Shown here in pieces: positions 35,771 to 45,063 of a stretch of DNA of 64,000 nucleotides. The translations under genes were made by a program, and so were the position numbers. The DNA comes from Paraburkholderia elongata (lineage in GTDB: Bacteria; Pseudomonadota; Gammaproteobacteria; Burkholderiales; Burkholderiaceae). The first letter of the stretch is position 1, and every line of letters starts with the position of its first letter. Where the stretch lies: positions 17,368 to 81,367 of the forward strand of contig NZ_WOEZ01000019.1 of the NCBI RefSeq assembly GCF_013177735.1, in the 5' to 3' direction. Below the pieces are notes generated by a model. It was not told the DNA's origin, ran no database searches, and worked only from the letters and a program-made list of their open reading frames with translations.

Positions 35771-36862
35771 ATGACAGCGTATTTGAGCGTGCAGCGGGTT
35801 TATAAGCGGTTCAACGACACGCCGGTTCTGGAGGACATCAATCTTGGCGTGAAGAAGGGCGAGATGCTCTGCTTCCTCGGGCCATCGGGATGTGGCAAGA
35901 CCACGTTGCTACGAATCATTGCCGGGCTGGAAACACAGAGCGCCGGCCAGATCATGCAGGACGGCCGCGATATTTCGCGGCTGCCGCCTCAGCTTCGCGA
36001 TTACGGCATCGTCTTTCAGTCGTACGCACTGTTTCCGAATCTGACCATCTTCGACAACGTGGCCTATGGTCTGGTGAATCGCAAGATGAAGCGCGCGGCG
36101 ATCGTCGATCGGGTGAACGAACTGCTCGCACTGGTCGGCTTGCCGGATGCGCAGAAGAAGCATCCGAACCAGTTGTCGGGTGGCCAGCAGCAGCGCATCG
36201 CGCTGGCGCGCGCACTAGCCACTTCGCCCGGTTTGCTTTTGCTCGACGAGCCGCTCTCGGCGCTGGATGCGCGCGTACGTGTGCGGCTGCGCCAGGAAAT
36301 CCGCCAGTTGCAGCAGCGCCTCGGCGTGACCACGATCATGGTGACGCACGATCAGGAAGAAGCGCTTTCGATGGCCGACCGGATCGTGGTGATGAATCAA
36401 GGCGTGATCGAGCAGATCGGCACGCCACACGAAATCTATCGCGAACCGGCGTCGCCGTTCGTTGCCGATTTCATCGGCAAGGTCAATCTGATTCCGGCTG
36501 AGGTGGCACGCGACGGCAGTCTGAAGGCGGGTTCCATCGCGCTGCGCTACGGGTGCGGATCGGAGCGTGCGGTCCTGGGTTCGAAAGTGTCGGCGTTCGT
36601 GCGCCCGGAGGACATTCACCTCAGCGCGCCGGGCAGCGAGGCGGACAATCTGCTGTCCGCCTCAGTCGAGAAACTGGAATTCCTCGGCGCGTTCTGCCGG
36701 GTCAGCTTCAAGGTGGACGGGCTTGGCGAGCAGGAGATCGTCGCCGACCTGTCGTTTCATGAAATGCATCGTACCCGCCTGCAGCCGGGGTCGCGCTTCA
36801 ATCTGGCCATCAACCGCGAGCACGTGTGCGTCTTCTCCGCCGCGAAGGAGCGACTCCAATGA
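35771..36862 (+). CDS. phnT: 2-aminoethylphosphonate ABC transporter, ATP-binding protein
   Basis: The 363-residue ATPase has Walker A GPSGCGKTTLL, Q-loop FQSYALFPNLT, signature LSGGQQQRIALARA, Walker B LLLLDEPLSALDA and the switch His in MVTHDQEEA, followed by a TOBE-type C-terminal domain (~residues 275-360). It drives AEP import. GGAGGAG lies 5-10 bases upstream. The gap of 131 bases after phnS holds no gene. Its stop overlaps the permease start by 4 bases (ATGA). Confidence 0.94.
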   Translation: MTAYLSVQRVYKRFNDTPVLEDINLGVKKGEMLCFLGPSGCGKTTLLRIIAGLETQSAGQIMQDGRDISRLPPQLRDYGIVFQSYALFPNLTIFDNVAYGLVNRKMKRAAIVDRVNELLALVGLPDAQKKHPNQLSGGQQQRIALARALATSPGLLLLDEPLSALDARVRVRLRQEIRQLQQRLGVTTIMVTHDQEEALSMADRIVVMNQGVIEQIGTPHEIYREPASPFVADFIGKVNLIPAEVARDGSLKAGSIALRYGCGSERAVLGSKVSAFVRPEDIHLSAPGSEADNLLSASVEKLEFLGAFCRVSFKVDGLGEQEIVADLSFHEMHRTRLQPGSRFNLAINREHVCVFSAAKERLQ

Positions 36863-38586
36863 GCGCCGTTCTGATCGAGCGCCGCAGCGGCGAGGAAGGT
36901 CACGCCGAGGTGCGCCAGAAGAGCCATTGGCATGACCGGATCGCGCAGTTGGCCCTCGTGCTGATGTCCGCGTTTCTCGGCGTGTTTCTGCTGTTGCCGC
37001 TGGCATTGGTGATAGGCAAATGCTTCGTCGATGCGGATGGCCACTTCGTCGGACTTGCGAATTTCACCGGCTATCTGGTGGATTCGGGCGTGTGGACGTC
37101 GACACTGCATTCGGTCACGGTCGCCTGCCTCGTGACGGCGACCGTGATTCCGATGGCATTTACATTCGCGTACGCACTGACCCGCTCGTGCATGCCGATG
37201 AAGAACGCCGTCCGCACGGTCGCGCTGCTTCCGCTGCTCGCGCCAACGCTGCTGTCGGCGGTGTCGTTCATCTACTGGTTCGGCAACTCGGGCATCCTGA
37301 AGCCCCTGCTCCACGGGCATTCGATCTATGGGCTGCCGGGCATCGTGTGCAGTCTGGTCTACGCCGCGTTTCCGCATGTGCTGATGATTCTCGTAACAGC
37401 ACTATCGCTGTCCGACGGACGCCTATACGAAGCGGCCGAAGCGATGGGCACACGCCGCGCGCGCAAATTTTTCACGATCACACTGCCGGGCGCGAAGTAT
37501 GGCCTGATCAGCGCGACGATGGTGTCGTTCACGATTTGCATCAACGACTTCGGTGTGCCGGTCGTGATCGGCGGACCTTATTCGGTGCTCTCCACCGACA
37601 TCTATAAGCTCATCATCGGTTTGCAGGACTTCAATCGGAGCGCGGTGGTCAGCCTGCTGCTGCTCTGTCCGGCGCTGGTTGCGTTTGCCGTCGACTTCTT
37701 CATTCGCCGCAAGCAGCAATCGCAACTCGGTGCGCGCTCGACGCCTTATCAGCCGAAACCCGCACGTGGTTTCGACATGGCGATGCTCGGGTACTGTGGG
37801 TTCGTCTGCATGCTGCTGTTGGCGGTGGTCGGCATTTCGGTGTTCGCTTCGTTCGTGAAGTTCTGGCCGTATCAGATGAGCCTCGGCTTGCAGCACTACA
37901 AGATGGGACTGATCGGCGCCGGGATTTTCGATGCGTACAAGAACAGCCTGAAAATGGCCGCGTGCGTGGCGATCGGCGGCACCATCATCGTGTTCGGCGG
38001 CGCGTATCTCGTCGAGAAGACACGCGGGCCGCGCTGGTTACGCGGCTTTATCAATCTGTGCGCGATCCTGCCGATGGGCGTGCCGGGTCTGGTGCTTGGC
38101 ATCAGCTACATCTTTCTGTTCAACTCGCCCGCCAATCCTTTGAACGGTCTTTACGGCACGCTCGCGCTGCTCGCGATCGTCACGGTGGTGCACTACTACT
38201 CGTCGAGCCACCTGACTGCGGTCACCGCGCTGCGTCAGATCGACAACGAGTTCGAAGCGGTCTCGGCTTCGCTGAAAGTGCCTTTCTATAAGACGTTTTT
38301 GCGCGTCACCGTGCCTGTGTGCCTGCCGTCGATCCTGCAGATCGCGCGTTATCTGTTCGTCAACGGCATGACGACGGTGTCGGCGGTCGCGTTTCTCTAT
38401 TCGCCCGACACGCAGCCGGCCTCCGTCGCCATCCTCAATCTCGACGACGCGGGACAGATTGGACCGGCCGCGGCAATGGCCACGTTGGTCCTCGTGACGG
38501 CTGCGTTCGCCTGTTTGCTGTTTGCCTGCGTGTCGCATGGTGTATTGCGCAGAACCCAGGCATGGCGCACCTCGCGCCGTGGCTGA
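36859..38586 (+). CDS. phnU: 2-aminoethylphosphonate ABC transporter, fused permease (PhnU2-type)
   Basis: The 575-residue membrane protein contains two BPD_transp_1 units, about residues 75-280 and 350-560, each with an EAA loop (YEAAEAMGTRRARKFFTITL and FEAVSASLKVPFYKTFLRVT). A single fused permease replaces the separate PhnU and PhnV of other AEP transporters. It is translationally coupled to phnT. An N-terminal cytoplasmic stretch of ~25 residues precedes TM1. Confidence 0.92.
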   Translation: MSAVLIERRSGEEGHAEVRQKSHWHDRIAQLALVLMSAFLGVFLLLPLALVIGKCFVDADGHFVGLANFTGYLVDSGVWTSTLHSVTVACLVTATVIPMAFTFAYALTRSCMPMKNAVRTVALLPLLAPTLLSAVSFIYWFGNSGILKPLLHGHSIYGLPGIVCSLVYAAFPHVLMILVTALSLSDGRLYEAAEAMGTRRARKFFTITLPGAKYGLISATMVSFTICINDFGVPVVIGGPYSVLSTDIYKLIIGLQDFNRSAVVSLLLLCPALVAFAVDFFIRRKQQSQLGARSTPYQPKPARGFDMAMLGYCGFVCMLLLAVVGISVFASFVKFWPYQMSLGLQHYKMGLIGAGIFDAYKNSLKMAACVAIGGTIIVFGGAYLVEKTRGPRWLRGFINLCAILPMGVPGLVLGISYIFLFNSPANPLNGLYGTLALLAIVTVVHYYSSSHLTAVTALRQIDNEFEAVSASLKVPFYKTFLRVTVPVCLPSILQIARYLFVNGMTTVSAVAFLYSPDTQPASVAILNLDDAGQIGPAAAMATLVLVTAAFACLLFACVSHGVLRRTQAWRTSRRG

Positions 38587-38620
38587 AACAAGTCTTTATA
38601 AATATCGATAAGGAGCTACT

Positions 38621-39751
38621 GTGAATCTGCCCGCCCAGCCCATTCTGCTCACTCCCGGTCCGCTCACGACTTCAGAACGCACGCGTCAGGCGATGCTGCG
38701 CGACTGGGGATCGTGGGACGGTGACTTCAATGAGATCACCGCCCGTGTTCGCCAGCAGACGCTGCGCATCGTGCATGGCGAAGACACGCATGAATGCGTA
38801 CCGTTGCAAGGCAGCGGCACGTTCTCGGTCGAAGCGGCGATCGGCACGCTGGTGCCGCGCGATGGACATGTCCTGATACCGAACAACGGCGCGTATTGCC
38901 AGCGTATCGCGAAGATTTGCCGGGCGCTCGGCCGCCGTCATCAGACCCTCGACTATCCCGAAGACACGCAGGTCAAAGCGGCTGACGTTGATCGCGCGCT
39001 AGCGGCCGATCCGGGCATCACGCACGTCGCGCTCGTGCATTGCGAAACCGGTGCCGGGGTGCTCAATCCGCTGCATGAGATTGCCATGGTGGTCGCGAAG
39101 CACGGACGCAGCCTGATCATCGACGGGATGAGCTCATTCGGCGCTATCGACATCGACGCGCGCCAAACGCCCTTCGACGCCGTCGTGGCCGCTTCCGGGA
39201 AATGTCTGGAAGGGGTGCCCGGCATGGGCTTCGTGATCATTCGCCGCAGCACGCTGGAGCAATGCGAGGGCAACAGTCCTTCGCTTGCGATGGATCTGTA
39301 CGATCAGTGGGTCTACATGAACCGCACGACTCAGTGGCGCTTCACGCCGCCCACCCACGTCGTCGCGGCACTCGATCAGGCGATCGCGCAATACGTGGAA
39401 GAGGGCGGTCTCGAAGCGCGCGGCGCACGCTATGCCAGCAATTGCCGGGCGCTGATCGAAGGCATGGCCGCGCTCGGTTTTCGAACCTTTCTCGACCCGT
39501 CGATTCAGGCGCCGATCATCGTCACGTTCCATGCGCCTGACGATCCCAACTACGACTTCAAGACGTTCTATACCGAAGTAAAAAAACGCGGCTACATCCT
39601 GTATCCAGGCAAGCTCACCCAGCTAGAAACATTTCGCGTCGGCTGTATCGGCCACTTCGGCGAATCCGGCATCCCCGGTGCGGTTGCCGCTATCGCCGAT
39701 ACGCTGAAGGCGATGGGGATCACGCGGGTATCGGCGCAAGCGTTGGCCTGA
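38621..39751 (+). CDS. phnW: 2-aminoethylphosphonate:pyruvate transaminase
   Basis: The 376-residue PLP enzyme has the class V fold with [15 protein letters not shown], the cofactor contacts [12 protein letters not shown] and [14 protein letters not shown], and the Schiff-base Lys in [12 protein letters not shown]. It converts AEP plus pyruvate to phosphonoacetaldehyde plus alanine, the substrate of PhnY. The ATG follows an AAGGAG site. It lies 34 bases after the permease gene. Confidence 0.95.
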   Translation: MNLPAQPILLTPGPLTTSERTRQAMLRDWGSWDGDFNEITARVRQQTLRIVHGEDTHECVPLQGSGTFSVEAAIGTLVPRDGHVLIPNNGAYCQRIAKICRALGRRHQTLDYPEDTQVKAADVDRALAADPGITHVALVHCETGAGVLNPLHEIAMVVAKHGRSLIIDGMSSFGAIDIDARQTPFDAVVAASGKCLEGVPGMGFVIIRRSTLEQCEGNSPSLAMDLYDQWVYMNRTTQWRFTPPTHVVAALDQAIAQYVEEGGLEARGARYASNCRALIEGMAALGFRTFLDPSIQAPIIVTFHAPDDPNYDFKTFYTEVKKRGYILYPGKLTQLETFRVGCIGHFGESGIPGAVAAIADTLKAMGITRVSAQALA

Positions 39752-39866
39752 GTTGGCCCGGGTTGGCCTGAGCATGCCCACGTGCGAAGGCTTCTTTCCG
39801 TAAGAGCGGGGAGAAGTCTTTGTTTTGCCGCTTGGCGTTAAACCGTTGTATCAATGTGAGCAATTC

Positions 39867-41255
39867 ATGCGCCCGTTCTGGATTGAACAAGCACTCTTCG
39901 CCGATGGTTCATTGGCGCCCGCACTGCAAGGCGCGACCACGGCCGATGTCTGCATCGTCGGTGGCGGTTTCACCGGTTTGTGGACAGCCATCCAGGCCAA
40001 ACAGAAAAAACCCGATCTCGACATCGTGATCATCGAGAGCGACCTGTGCGGCGCGGGCGCAAGCGGCCGCAATGGCGGCTGCCTGCTGACGTGGTCAACG
40101 AAGTTCTTCACGCTGCGGCGTCTGTTTGGCGAGGCCGAAGCAATCCGGCTGGTGAAAGCGTCCGAAGCGGCTGTTGGGCAGATTCGCGACTTCTGTGTCG
40201 AGCACGCTGTCGATGCCGAGCTTCGGCTCGACGGCACGCTTTACACCGCGACCTCGCGCGCACAGATCGGCCTGCTTGATCCGGTGATCGCCGCACTGAG
40301 CGAGCATGGCATCAATTCGTATCAACATCTCGCGCCGGACGAAGTGGCGAGCCGTTCCGGTTCGGCTCGCAATCTCGGTGGCGTGTATTCGCCGGTTGCG
40401 GCAACGGTTCATCCTGGCAAGCTCGTGCGCGGATTGCGGCGTGTCGCGATCGAAATGGGCATTCGCATTTACGAACGCACGCCGATGCTCGACTTCACTT
40501 CCGGCGAGCGCGTGACCGTGCGTACTCCGGCCGGCAGCGTGACGGCGCCCAAATTGGTGCTCGCGATCAATGCGTGGATGGCGAGCCGTTTCCGGCAGTT
40601 CGAACGCACGCTTGCAGTCGTCTCCAGCGACATGATCGTCACCGAGAAATGCCCGGAGTTGCTGCATCAAATGGGCTTGAAAAATGGCGTATCGGTGCTC
40701 GACTCACGCATCTTTGTCTACTACTATCGCAGCACTGCGGACGGCCGGCTGATGCTCGGCAAGGGCGGTAATACCTTTGCCTGGCGCGGCCGGATCGCGC
40801 CGGTGTTCGATCAACGCTCGCCGTATGAAGCCGATCTGACGCGCAGCCTGCACGATTTCTTCCCGGCGTTGCGCGACGTGCCGGTGACGGCGAGCTGGAA
40901 CGGTCCGTCGGATCGCTCGGTCACGGGCTTTCCGTTTTTCGGCAGGCTTGACGACGCGCCGAACGTGCTCTACGGATTTGGTTATTCCGGTAATGGTGTG
41001 GGACCGACCTATATGGGCGGGCAGATCCTGTCTTCGCTGTTGCTCGAGCTCGATAATGAATGGACGCGCAGTCCGTTGACGAACGGACCGTTGGGCTATT
41101 TCCCGCCCGAACCGATCCGGTTCGTGGGCTCGATTACCGTGCGCGACGCGATTCGGCGCAAGGAGCGCGCGGAAGACGAAGATCGACAGCCGTGGCTGGT
41201 CGACCGATTGCTCAGCAAGCTCGCCAATGCTGCGGGGAAGTCGGATAAAGCTTAG
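39867..41255 (+). CDS. FAD-dependent amine oxidoreductase of the phosphonate cluster
   Basis: The 462-residue protein is a DAO-fold oxidase with FAD motif DVCIVGGGFTGLWTAIQA, the SGRNGGCLLTW loop and the C-terminal FAD contact YGFGYSGNGVGPTYMGGQ. FAD oxidoreductases recur in AEP clusters, where some release AEP from N-alkylated derivatives such as N-methyl-AEP (the Pbf-type enzymes); that role is inferred from context only. The ATG at 39867 is used because the ORF extension begins with a TTG at 39825. It is the last gene of the plus-strand operon. Confidence 0.88.
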   Translation: MRPFWIEQALFADGSLAPALQGATTADVCIVGGGFTGLWTAIQAKQKKPDLDIVIIESDLCGAGASGRNGGCLLTWSTKFFTLRRLFGEAEAIRLVKASEAAVGQIRDFCVEHAVDAELRLDGTLYTATSRAQIGLLDPVIAALSEHGINSYQHLAPDEVASRSGSARNLGGVYSPVAATVHPGKLVRGLRRVAIEMGIRIYERTPMLDFTSGERVTVRTPAGSVTAPKLVLAINAWMASRFRQFERTLAVVSSDMIVTEKCPELLHQMGLKNGVSVLDSRIFVYYYRSTADGRLMLGKGGNTFAWRGRIAPVFDQRSPYEADLTRSLHDFFPALRDVPVTASWNGPSDRSVTGFPFFGRLDDAPNVLYGFGYSGNGVGPTYMGGQILSSLLLELDNEWTRSPLTNGPLGYFPPEPIRFVGSITVRDAIRRKERAEDEDRQPWLVDRLLSKLANAAGKSDKA

Positions 41256-41302
41256 TGTGATGGCGGCCCCGCGACGCTGAACGCGGGGCGAGTGCGGAGT
41301 CG

Positions 41303-42028
41303 TCAGGTTTGGCTTCCGGTGTTGCCGGTATTGCTTGCGGACGCTGCCCAGTGCTCGTGGGCACGCCGCATTCTCGCGAGGCCGTGCGCGACGTGTTCGC
41401 GCACGAGCGTGACGGCACGCTCCGCATCGCCCTTGGCGAGCGCGTTGACAATTTTCTCGTGTTCCGTGACCGAGGTCGCCAGCGCGCTCTTTTCCGATTC
41501 GATTGCGGCCTGACGGAGCAGGCCAAGCTGGCGGACGAGATGCCGATAGGTTTCGATCAAGTGCTGGTTGCCGACACCCGTCACCATTGCATCGTGCAAC
41601 TGGACGTTCAATGCCGTGTAGCGTGTGAGGTCGTGATCTTGCTTCGCGGCTTTCATCGACGTGATGATGCCTTTGAGCGTGGCGAGCGTTTCGGGCGTCA
41701 TCCGATTGGCGAGTGCGCGTGCGACCGATTCGTCCAGCATGGCACGGACTTCATAAATCTCTTCGGCCTCACGTAGCGACAGTGCGCGCACCGTGACACC
41801 GCGGTTTTTCTCCGTCTTTAGCAAACCTGCTTGTTCCAATGCACGGAAGGCTTCACGCAGCGGCCCGCGAGACACATTCAAGCGCGTGGAGACTTCGACT
41901 TCGTTCAATTTCTCCCCAGGGGCGAATTCCCCCGAGACGATGCTGCGTTCGAGCGTTTCCTGCACTAGCGTCGCAAGGGAATGCCGCTGCAGCAGTTCGA
42001 TGGCGCTAGATGTGGTTGGCGTGGTCAT
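41303..42028 (-). CDS. phnR: GntR/FadR-family regulator of phosphonate genes
   Basis: The 241-residue protein has a GntR winged HTH (FAPGEKLNEVEVSTRLNVSR, RGPLREAFRALEQAGLL) and an FCD effector domain (MLDESVARALANRM, EHEKIVNALAKGDAERAV). Location at the end of the phn cluster and the FadR type match the Burkholderia PhnR regulators. The alternative start at 42082 adds 18 residues; neither start has a clear ribosome site. The FCD His/Asp residues suggest metal and small acid binding, likely an AEP-pathway intermediate (inference). Confidence 0.85.
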   Translation of the reverse strand: MTTPTTSSAIELLQRHSLATLVQETLERSIVSGEFAPGEKLNEVEVSTRLNVSRGPLREAFRALEQAGLLKTEKNRGVTVRALSLREAEEIYEVRAMLDESVARALANRMTPETLATLKGIITSMKAAKQDHDLTRYTALNVQLHDAMVTGVGNQHLIETYRHLVRQLGLLRQAAIESEKSALATSVTEHEKIVNALAKGDAERAVTLVREHVAHGLARMRRAHEHWAASASNTGNTGSQT

Positions 42029-42099
42029 GATCAGCGATTGAGACAAAGGGTGGGACAACGGACCGTCGGCTTCTTTGACCATAGCGCGGTAGGTTGTTT

Positions 42100-42119
42100 A
42101 TTGTCAACAATCGTCAACA
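42100..42119. promoter_or_regulatory. Candidate PhnR operator, phnR promoter (two half-copies)
   Basis: ATTGTCAACAA (42100-42110) is identical to the site at the phnS promoter and is followed by a related copy, TCGTCAACA (42111-42119). It lies 72 bases upstream of the phnR ATG at 42028. The arrangement suggests autoregulation. Confidence 0.5.
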
Positions 42120-42217
42120 CCCTTTGGTCGGAAAGAAGCGCATGCCGTGCGTGTTCCGTTTCTCCGCCACGGTGCGCGCCCCGTCCGACACCGCGGCTGA
42201 CGCTAGGTTCGCTCTGC

Positions 42218-43855
42218 TTAAAAGATGAAGTCTGTGTTGATGAACTTCGATTGATGCTCGCGCACGATGGTATTGAGCAGTTCCTTGTTCGACTCGGTCT
42301 GTTTCGTTGCAACCATCGAGCGGATCGAGAACGCGCGCAGCGCGTCGCTGACCGACAGCGTGCCCTCGGCGGAATCCTTGCGCCCGGCGAACGGGAACAC
42401 GTCCGGCCCACGCTGACACTGGCAGTTGATGTTCACGCGGCAGACCTGGTTGACCAGCGGATCCACCAGCGCACCGATCTGCGCAGCGTCAGTTCCGAAG
42501 ATGCTCACCTGTTGCCCGTGATCGGAGGTGATCACGTAGTCGAGTGCCTCTTCCACCGCATCGAAGCTCATCACTGGGACGACTGGACCGAACTGCTCCT
42601 CGCGGTACAGCTTCATCCCGTCCTTCACGGGGTAGACGACAGCCGGGTTGAACAGCGTGCTGCAGAAGGCGCCGCCGCCCTCGTTGACGACGCGCGCACC
42701 CTTGGCCTTGGCGTCGTCGATCGCCTCTGTCATGTAGGCGGTGCGATGCGGCCCTGGCAGCGGCGTGATCTGCACGCCGGCCTCCCAGGGCATGCCCATT
42801 TTGAGCCGCGCCAGTTCAGCCGTGAAGCGTTCAAGGAACGCGTCGACGACACTGCTGTGCACGATCAGCATTTTGAGGGCCGTGCAGCGCTGCCCATTGA
42901 ACGACAGTGCGCCGAGCAGGCACTCCTTGACTGCGAGATCCAGGTCGGCGTTGGGCAGCACGATTGCCGCATTCTTCGCGTCCAGGCCCAGCACCGCGCG
43001 CAGGCGGTGAGATTTGGGGTGCTGCTTTTTCAGATGGTCGGCAACGCGGCTTGAGCCGATCAACGCCAGCACGTTGACCTTGCCGGAGGCCAGCATGCGC
43101 GGCACCACCAGTTGACCCGGTGCGTAGATGGTGTTGACCACACCGGGTGGGAACGCATCCCGAAACACTTCGAGCAGCGGCTCGAACAGCAGGGTGCCAT
43201 ATTGTGGCGGCTTGAGGACCACCGTATTACCCATCAGCAACGCCGGGATCAGCGTGCAGAACGTCTCGTTGAGCGGGTAGTTGTACGGCCCCATGCACAA
43301 CACCACGCCTAGCGGGGTGCGGCGGACCTGGCCAATGGTTCCCTCGACCACCATGAATCGCGAGTGACCGTTGTCCATGTCCTTCAGGGCCTCGATCGTG
43401 GCCTGGATGTACTCGATGGTGCGGTCGAATTCCTTGCGCGAGTCGGCGAGGCTCTTGCCGATTTCCCACATGAGGAGGTTGACGATCGACTGCCGGCGCT
43501 CGACCATGCCTTTCACGAACGTTTGCATGCAGGCGATGCGGCCGGCGACGGTCATCGTCGGCCATTGGCCCCGGCCGTTGTCGTACGCGGCGACCGCGGC
43601 ATCCAGAGCGGCGTCGCTTTGCGCCTCGCCCATCAGCGGGTAGCTGCCGATCTCGACCTGGCTCACGTCGCCCGTCACTGGGTCGCGTGTGCAGACCGGC
43701 GACAGCACGGTTTTGCAGGGACCGTCCCATGCGAGCATCTGGCCGCCGACCAGGAAAGCGCGCTGGTGAACGGCGGCGGTGAGACGGTGTTCCGCCGGAA
43801 TATCGTCGAGCGTGGGGAAGTGCTGAGCGAGTCGCGAATTGTGGTCGGTCGTCAT
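42218..43855 (-). CDS. gapN: NADP-dependent non-phosphorylating glyceraldehyde-3-phosphate dehydrogenase-like ALDH
   Basis: The 545-residue aldehyde dehydrogenase has the catalytic Cys in LSFNGQRCTALK, the GapN-type QRGPDVFPFAGRKDSAEGTL segment near the C-terminus and a cofactor loop (VLALIGSSRVADHL). The general-base Glu found in the ELGGK motif of other ALDHs is not at its usual place; this protein reads VLGLDAKNAAIV. It should oxidise G3P to 3-phosphoglycerate with NADP+ and form NADPH. A GGGAGA site precedes the ATG at 43855. It is the last gene of the sugar operon. Confidence 0.82.
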   Translation of the reverse strand: MTTDHNSRLAQHFPTLDDIPAEHRLTAAVHQRAFLVGGQMLAWDGPCKTVLSPVCTRDPVTGDVSQVEIGSYPLMGEAQSDAALDAAVAAYDNGRGQWPTMTVAGRIACMQTFVKGMVERRQSIVNLLMWEIGKSLADSRKEFDRTIEYIQATIEALKDMDNGHSRFMVVEGTIGQVRRTPLGVVLCMGPYNYPLNETFCTLIPALLMGNTVVLKPPQYGTLLFEPLLEVFRDAFPPGVVNTIYAPGQLVVPRMLASGKVNVLALIGSSRVADHLKKQHPKSHRLRAVLGLDAKNAAIVLPNADLDLAVKECLLGALSFNGQRCTALKMLIVHSSVVDAFLERFTAELARLKMGMPWEAGVQITPLPGPHRTAYMTEAIDDAKAKGARVVNEGGGAFCSTLFNPAVVYPVKDGMKLYREEQFGPVVPVMSFDAVEEALDYVITSDHGQQVSIFGTDAAQIGALVDPLVNQVCRVNINCQCQRGPDVFPFAGRKDSAEGTLSVSDALRAFSIRSMVATKQTESNKELLNTIVREHQSKFINTDFIF

Positions 43856-43981
43856 GAGGTCTCCCAAGGAGGTAGTGACATTAATACAGTGGTGGCGAAT
43901 CAAGGCCCGCAAGATGTTGAAGGCGCACTGTGTATAAAGCAACGTGCAGGCAGCCGAACCCCGCACATGGAGCGCGCGCAT

Positions 43982-45010
43982 TCATTGGGTCATGACCTCG
44001 AATCGATAAGCAATTTCAACCGGTTGGCCCGGATCGACCGAGATCGCGGTCGGAACCCCTCTGGCATTGATTGGGTTCGCCGCCAGCGCGGGACGGCAGC
44101 CCAGTTCAAACGCGCTTGCCACCGGCTCGACGCCCAGGCAGAGGTTGCGGCCGTTCCAGGGGCTATAGCTACGGCCGCGATTGCTGATCCATAGCAGAAG
44201 CGACGGGAGCACAGCGGCGTCCCAGGTCAGCCGGTATGCAACCCGGGATTCGTCATCGGTCAGGATGACGGACCCATTCACTCCGCAGAGCTGAATGATT
44301 TCCTCCGTATCGTGAGCGAGAGGAAAACGATCGAACGCCGCTGTTCCTCCGGCGTGCAGCGGTACGTTATCGAGCTTATCGAAAACCGCGCCTGGGTCGG
44401 CACGAGACACGCCGGGTTCGGGGCCGGCCGGGTGAACGACACCAAAGCGAAACGTGCCCGGGTAGATCTGCAGCGCCCCGGCCATCGAAGGCAGTGCCAG
44501 ATTGGGATGCAGTCCAATCGGACGGCGCGTCTTCCGGCGCGCCTCAACCGTCACGGAGAAGTCGATCGCGGGGCCATCGGGGTCGGCGCGGATCACGCGG
44601 ACGACGCGAGCGATCGACGAGGTGGACGGATACTCGAGCGCGATCTCGATCGCGAGGTCTGTCTGTCGCACGAGTGTCCATTCACCCACACAGGCGTAAC
44701 CATGCAGCAGATCGTCGCTCGCATCTAACGGGTGATCATGTTCGTCGACTGACGTGGCGAGGCTCTCTTGCCAGCCTTCCACGACGGTCTCGGGAGAATA
44801 CGGAACCCCAAATGGCACGCATGGAAATTCGCTTCTGAGCTGGCCGAGTAATCCCGCTTGTTCGGGCGTCCCGTCGCCGATCCACGGGGCTTCGTAAAAC
44901 GGCTGCACGTGTCGGTTACCGCTCTGTAGCGAAACGCCGCCGAGCATTCCGCCTCTCGAGTGAACGTTAAGGGAGCCATGAGGCCATTGAAGGTGCCAGA
45001 TTTTGTCCAT
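43982..45010 (-). CDS. Aldose 1-epimerase-like protein
   Basis: The ~342-residue protein is a galactose-mutarotase-type beta-sandwich (GGMLGGVSLQSGNRHVQPFY, the catalytic-type IGLHPNLALPSM His, WNGRNLCLGVEPVASAF with the late Glu). It probably interconverts anomers of the sugar taken up by the operon's transporter. The ATG at 45010 lies 54 bases after the zwf stop. A start further upstream inside zwf would need overlap. Confidence 0.75.
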   Translation of the reverse strand: MDKIWHLQWPHGSLNVHSRGGMLGGVSLQSGNRHVQPFYEAPWIGDGTPEQAGLLGQLRSEFPCVPFGVPYSPETVVEGWQESLATSVDEHDHPLDASDDLLHGYACVGEWTLVRQTDLAIEIALEYPSTSSIARVVRVIRADPDGPAIDFSVTVEARRKTRRPIGLHPNLALPSMAGALQIYPGTFRFGVVHPAGPEPGVSRADPGAVFDKLDNVPLHAGGTAAFDRFPLAHDTEEIIQLCGVNGSVILTDDESRVAYRLTWDAAVLPSLLLWISNRGRSYSPWNGRNLCLGVEPVASAFELGCRPALAANPINARGVPTAISVDPGQPVEIAYRFEVMTQ

Positions 45011-45063
45011 GATCGTCGTCTTGACAGGAAAGGGGATAGAGCCGCGCGACATCCGGCCCGCGC

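Noticed and set aside
41981..43054. 357-codon plus-strand frame over phnR start and gapN
   Set aside because: It covers the clear GapN gene on the other strand and shows no family motif.
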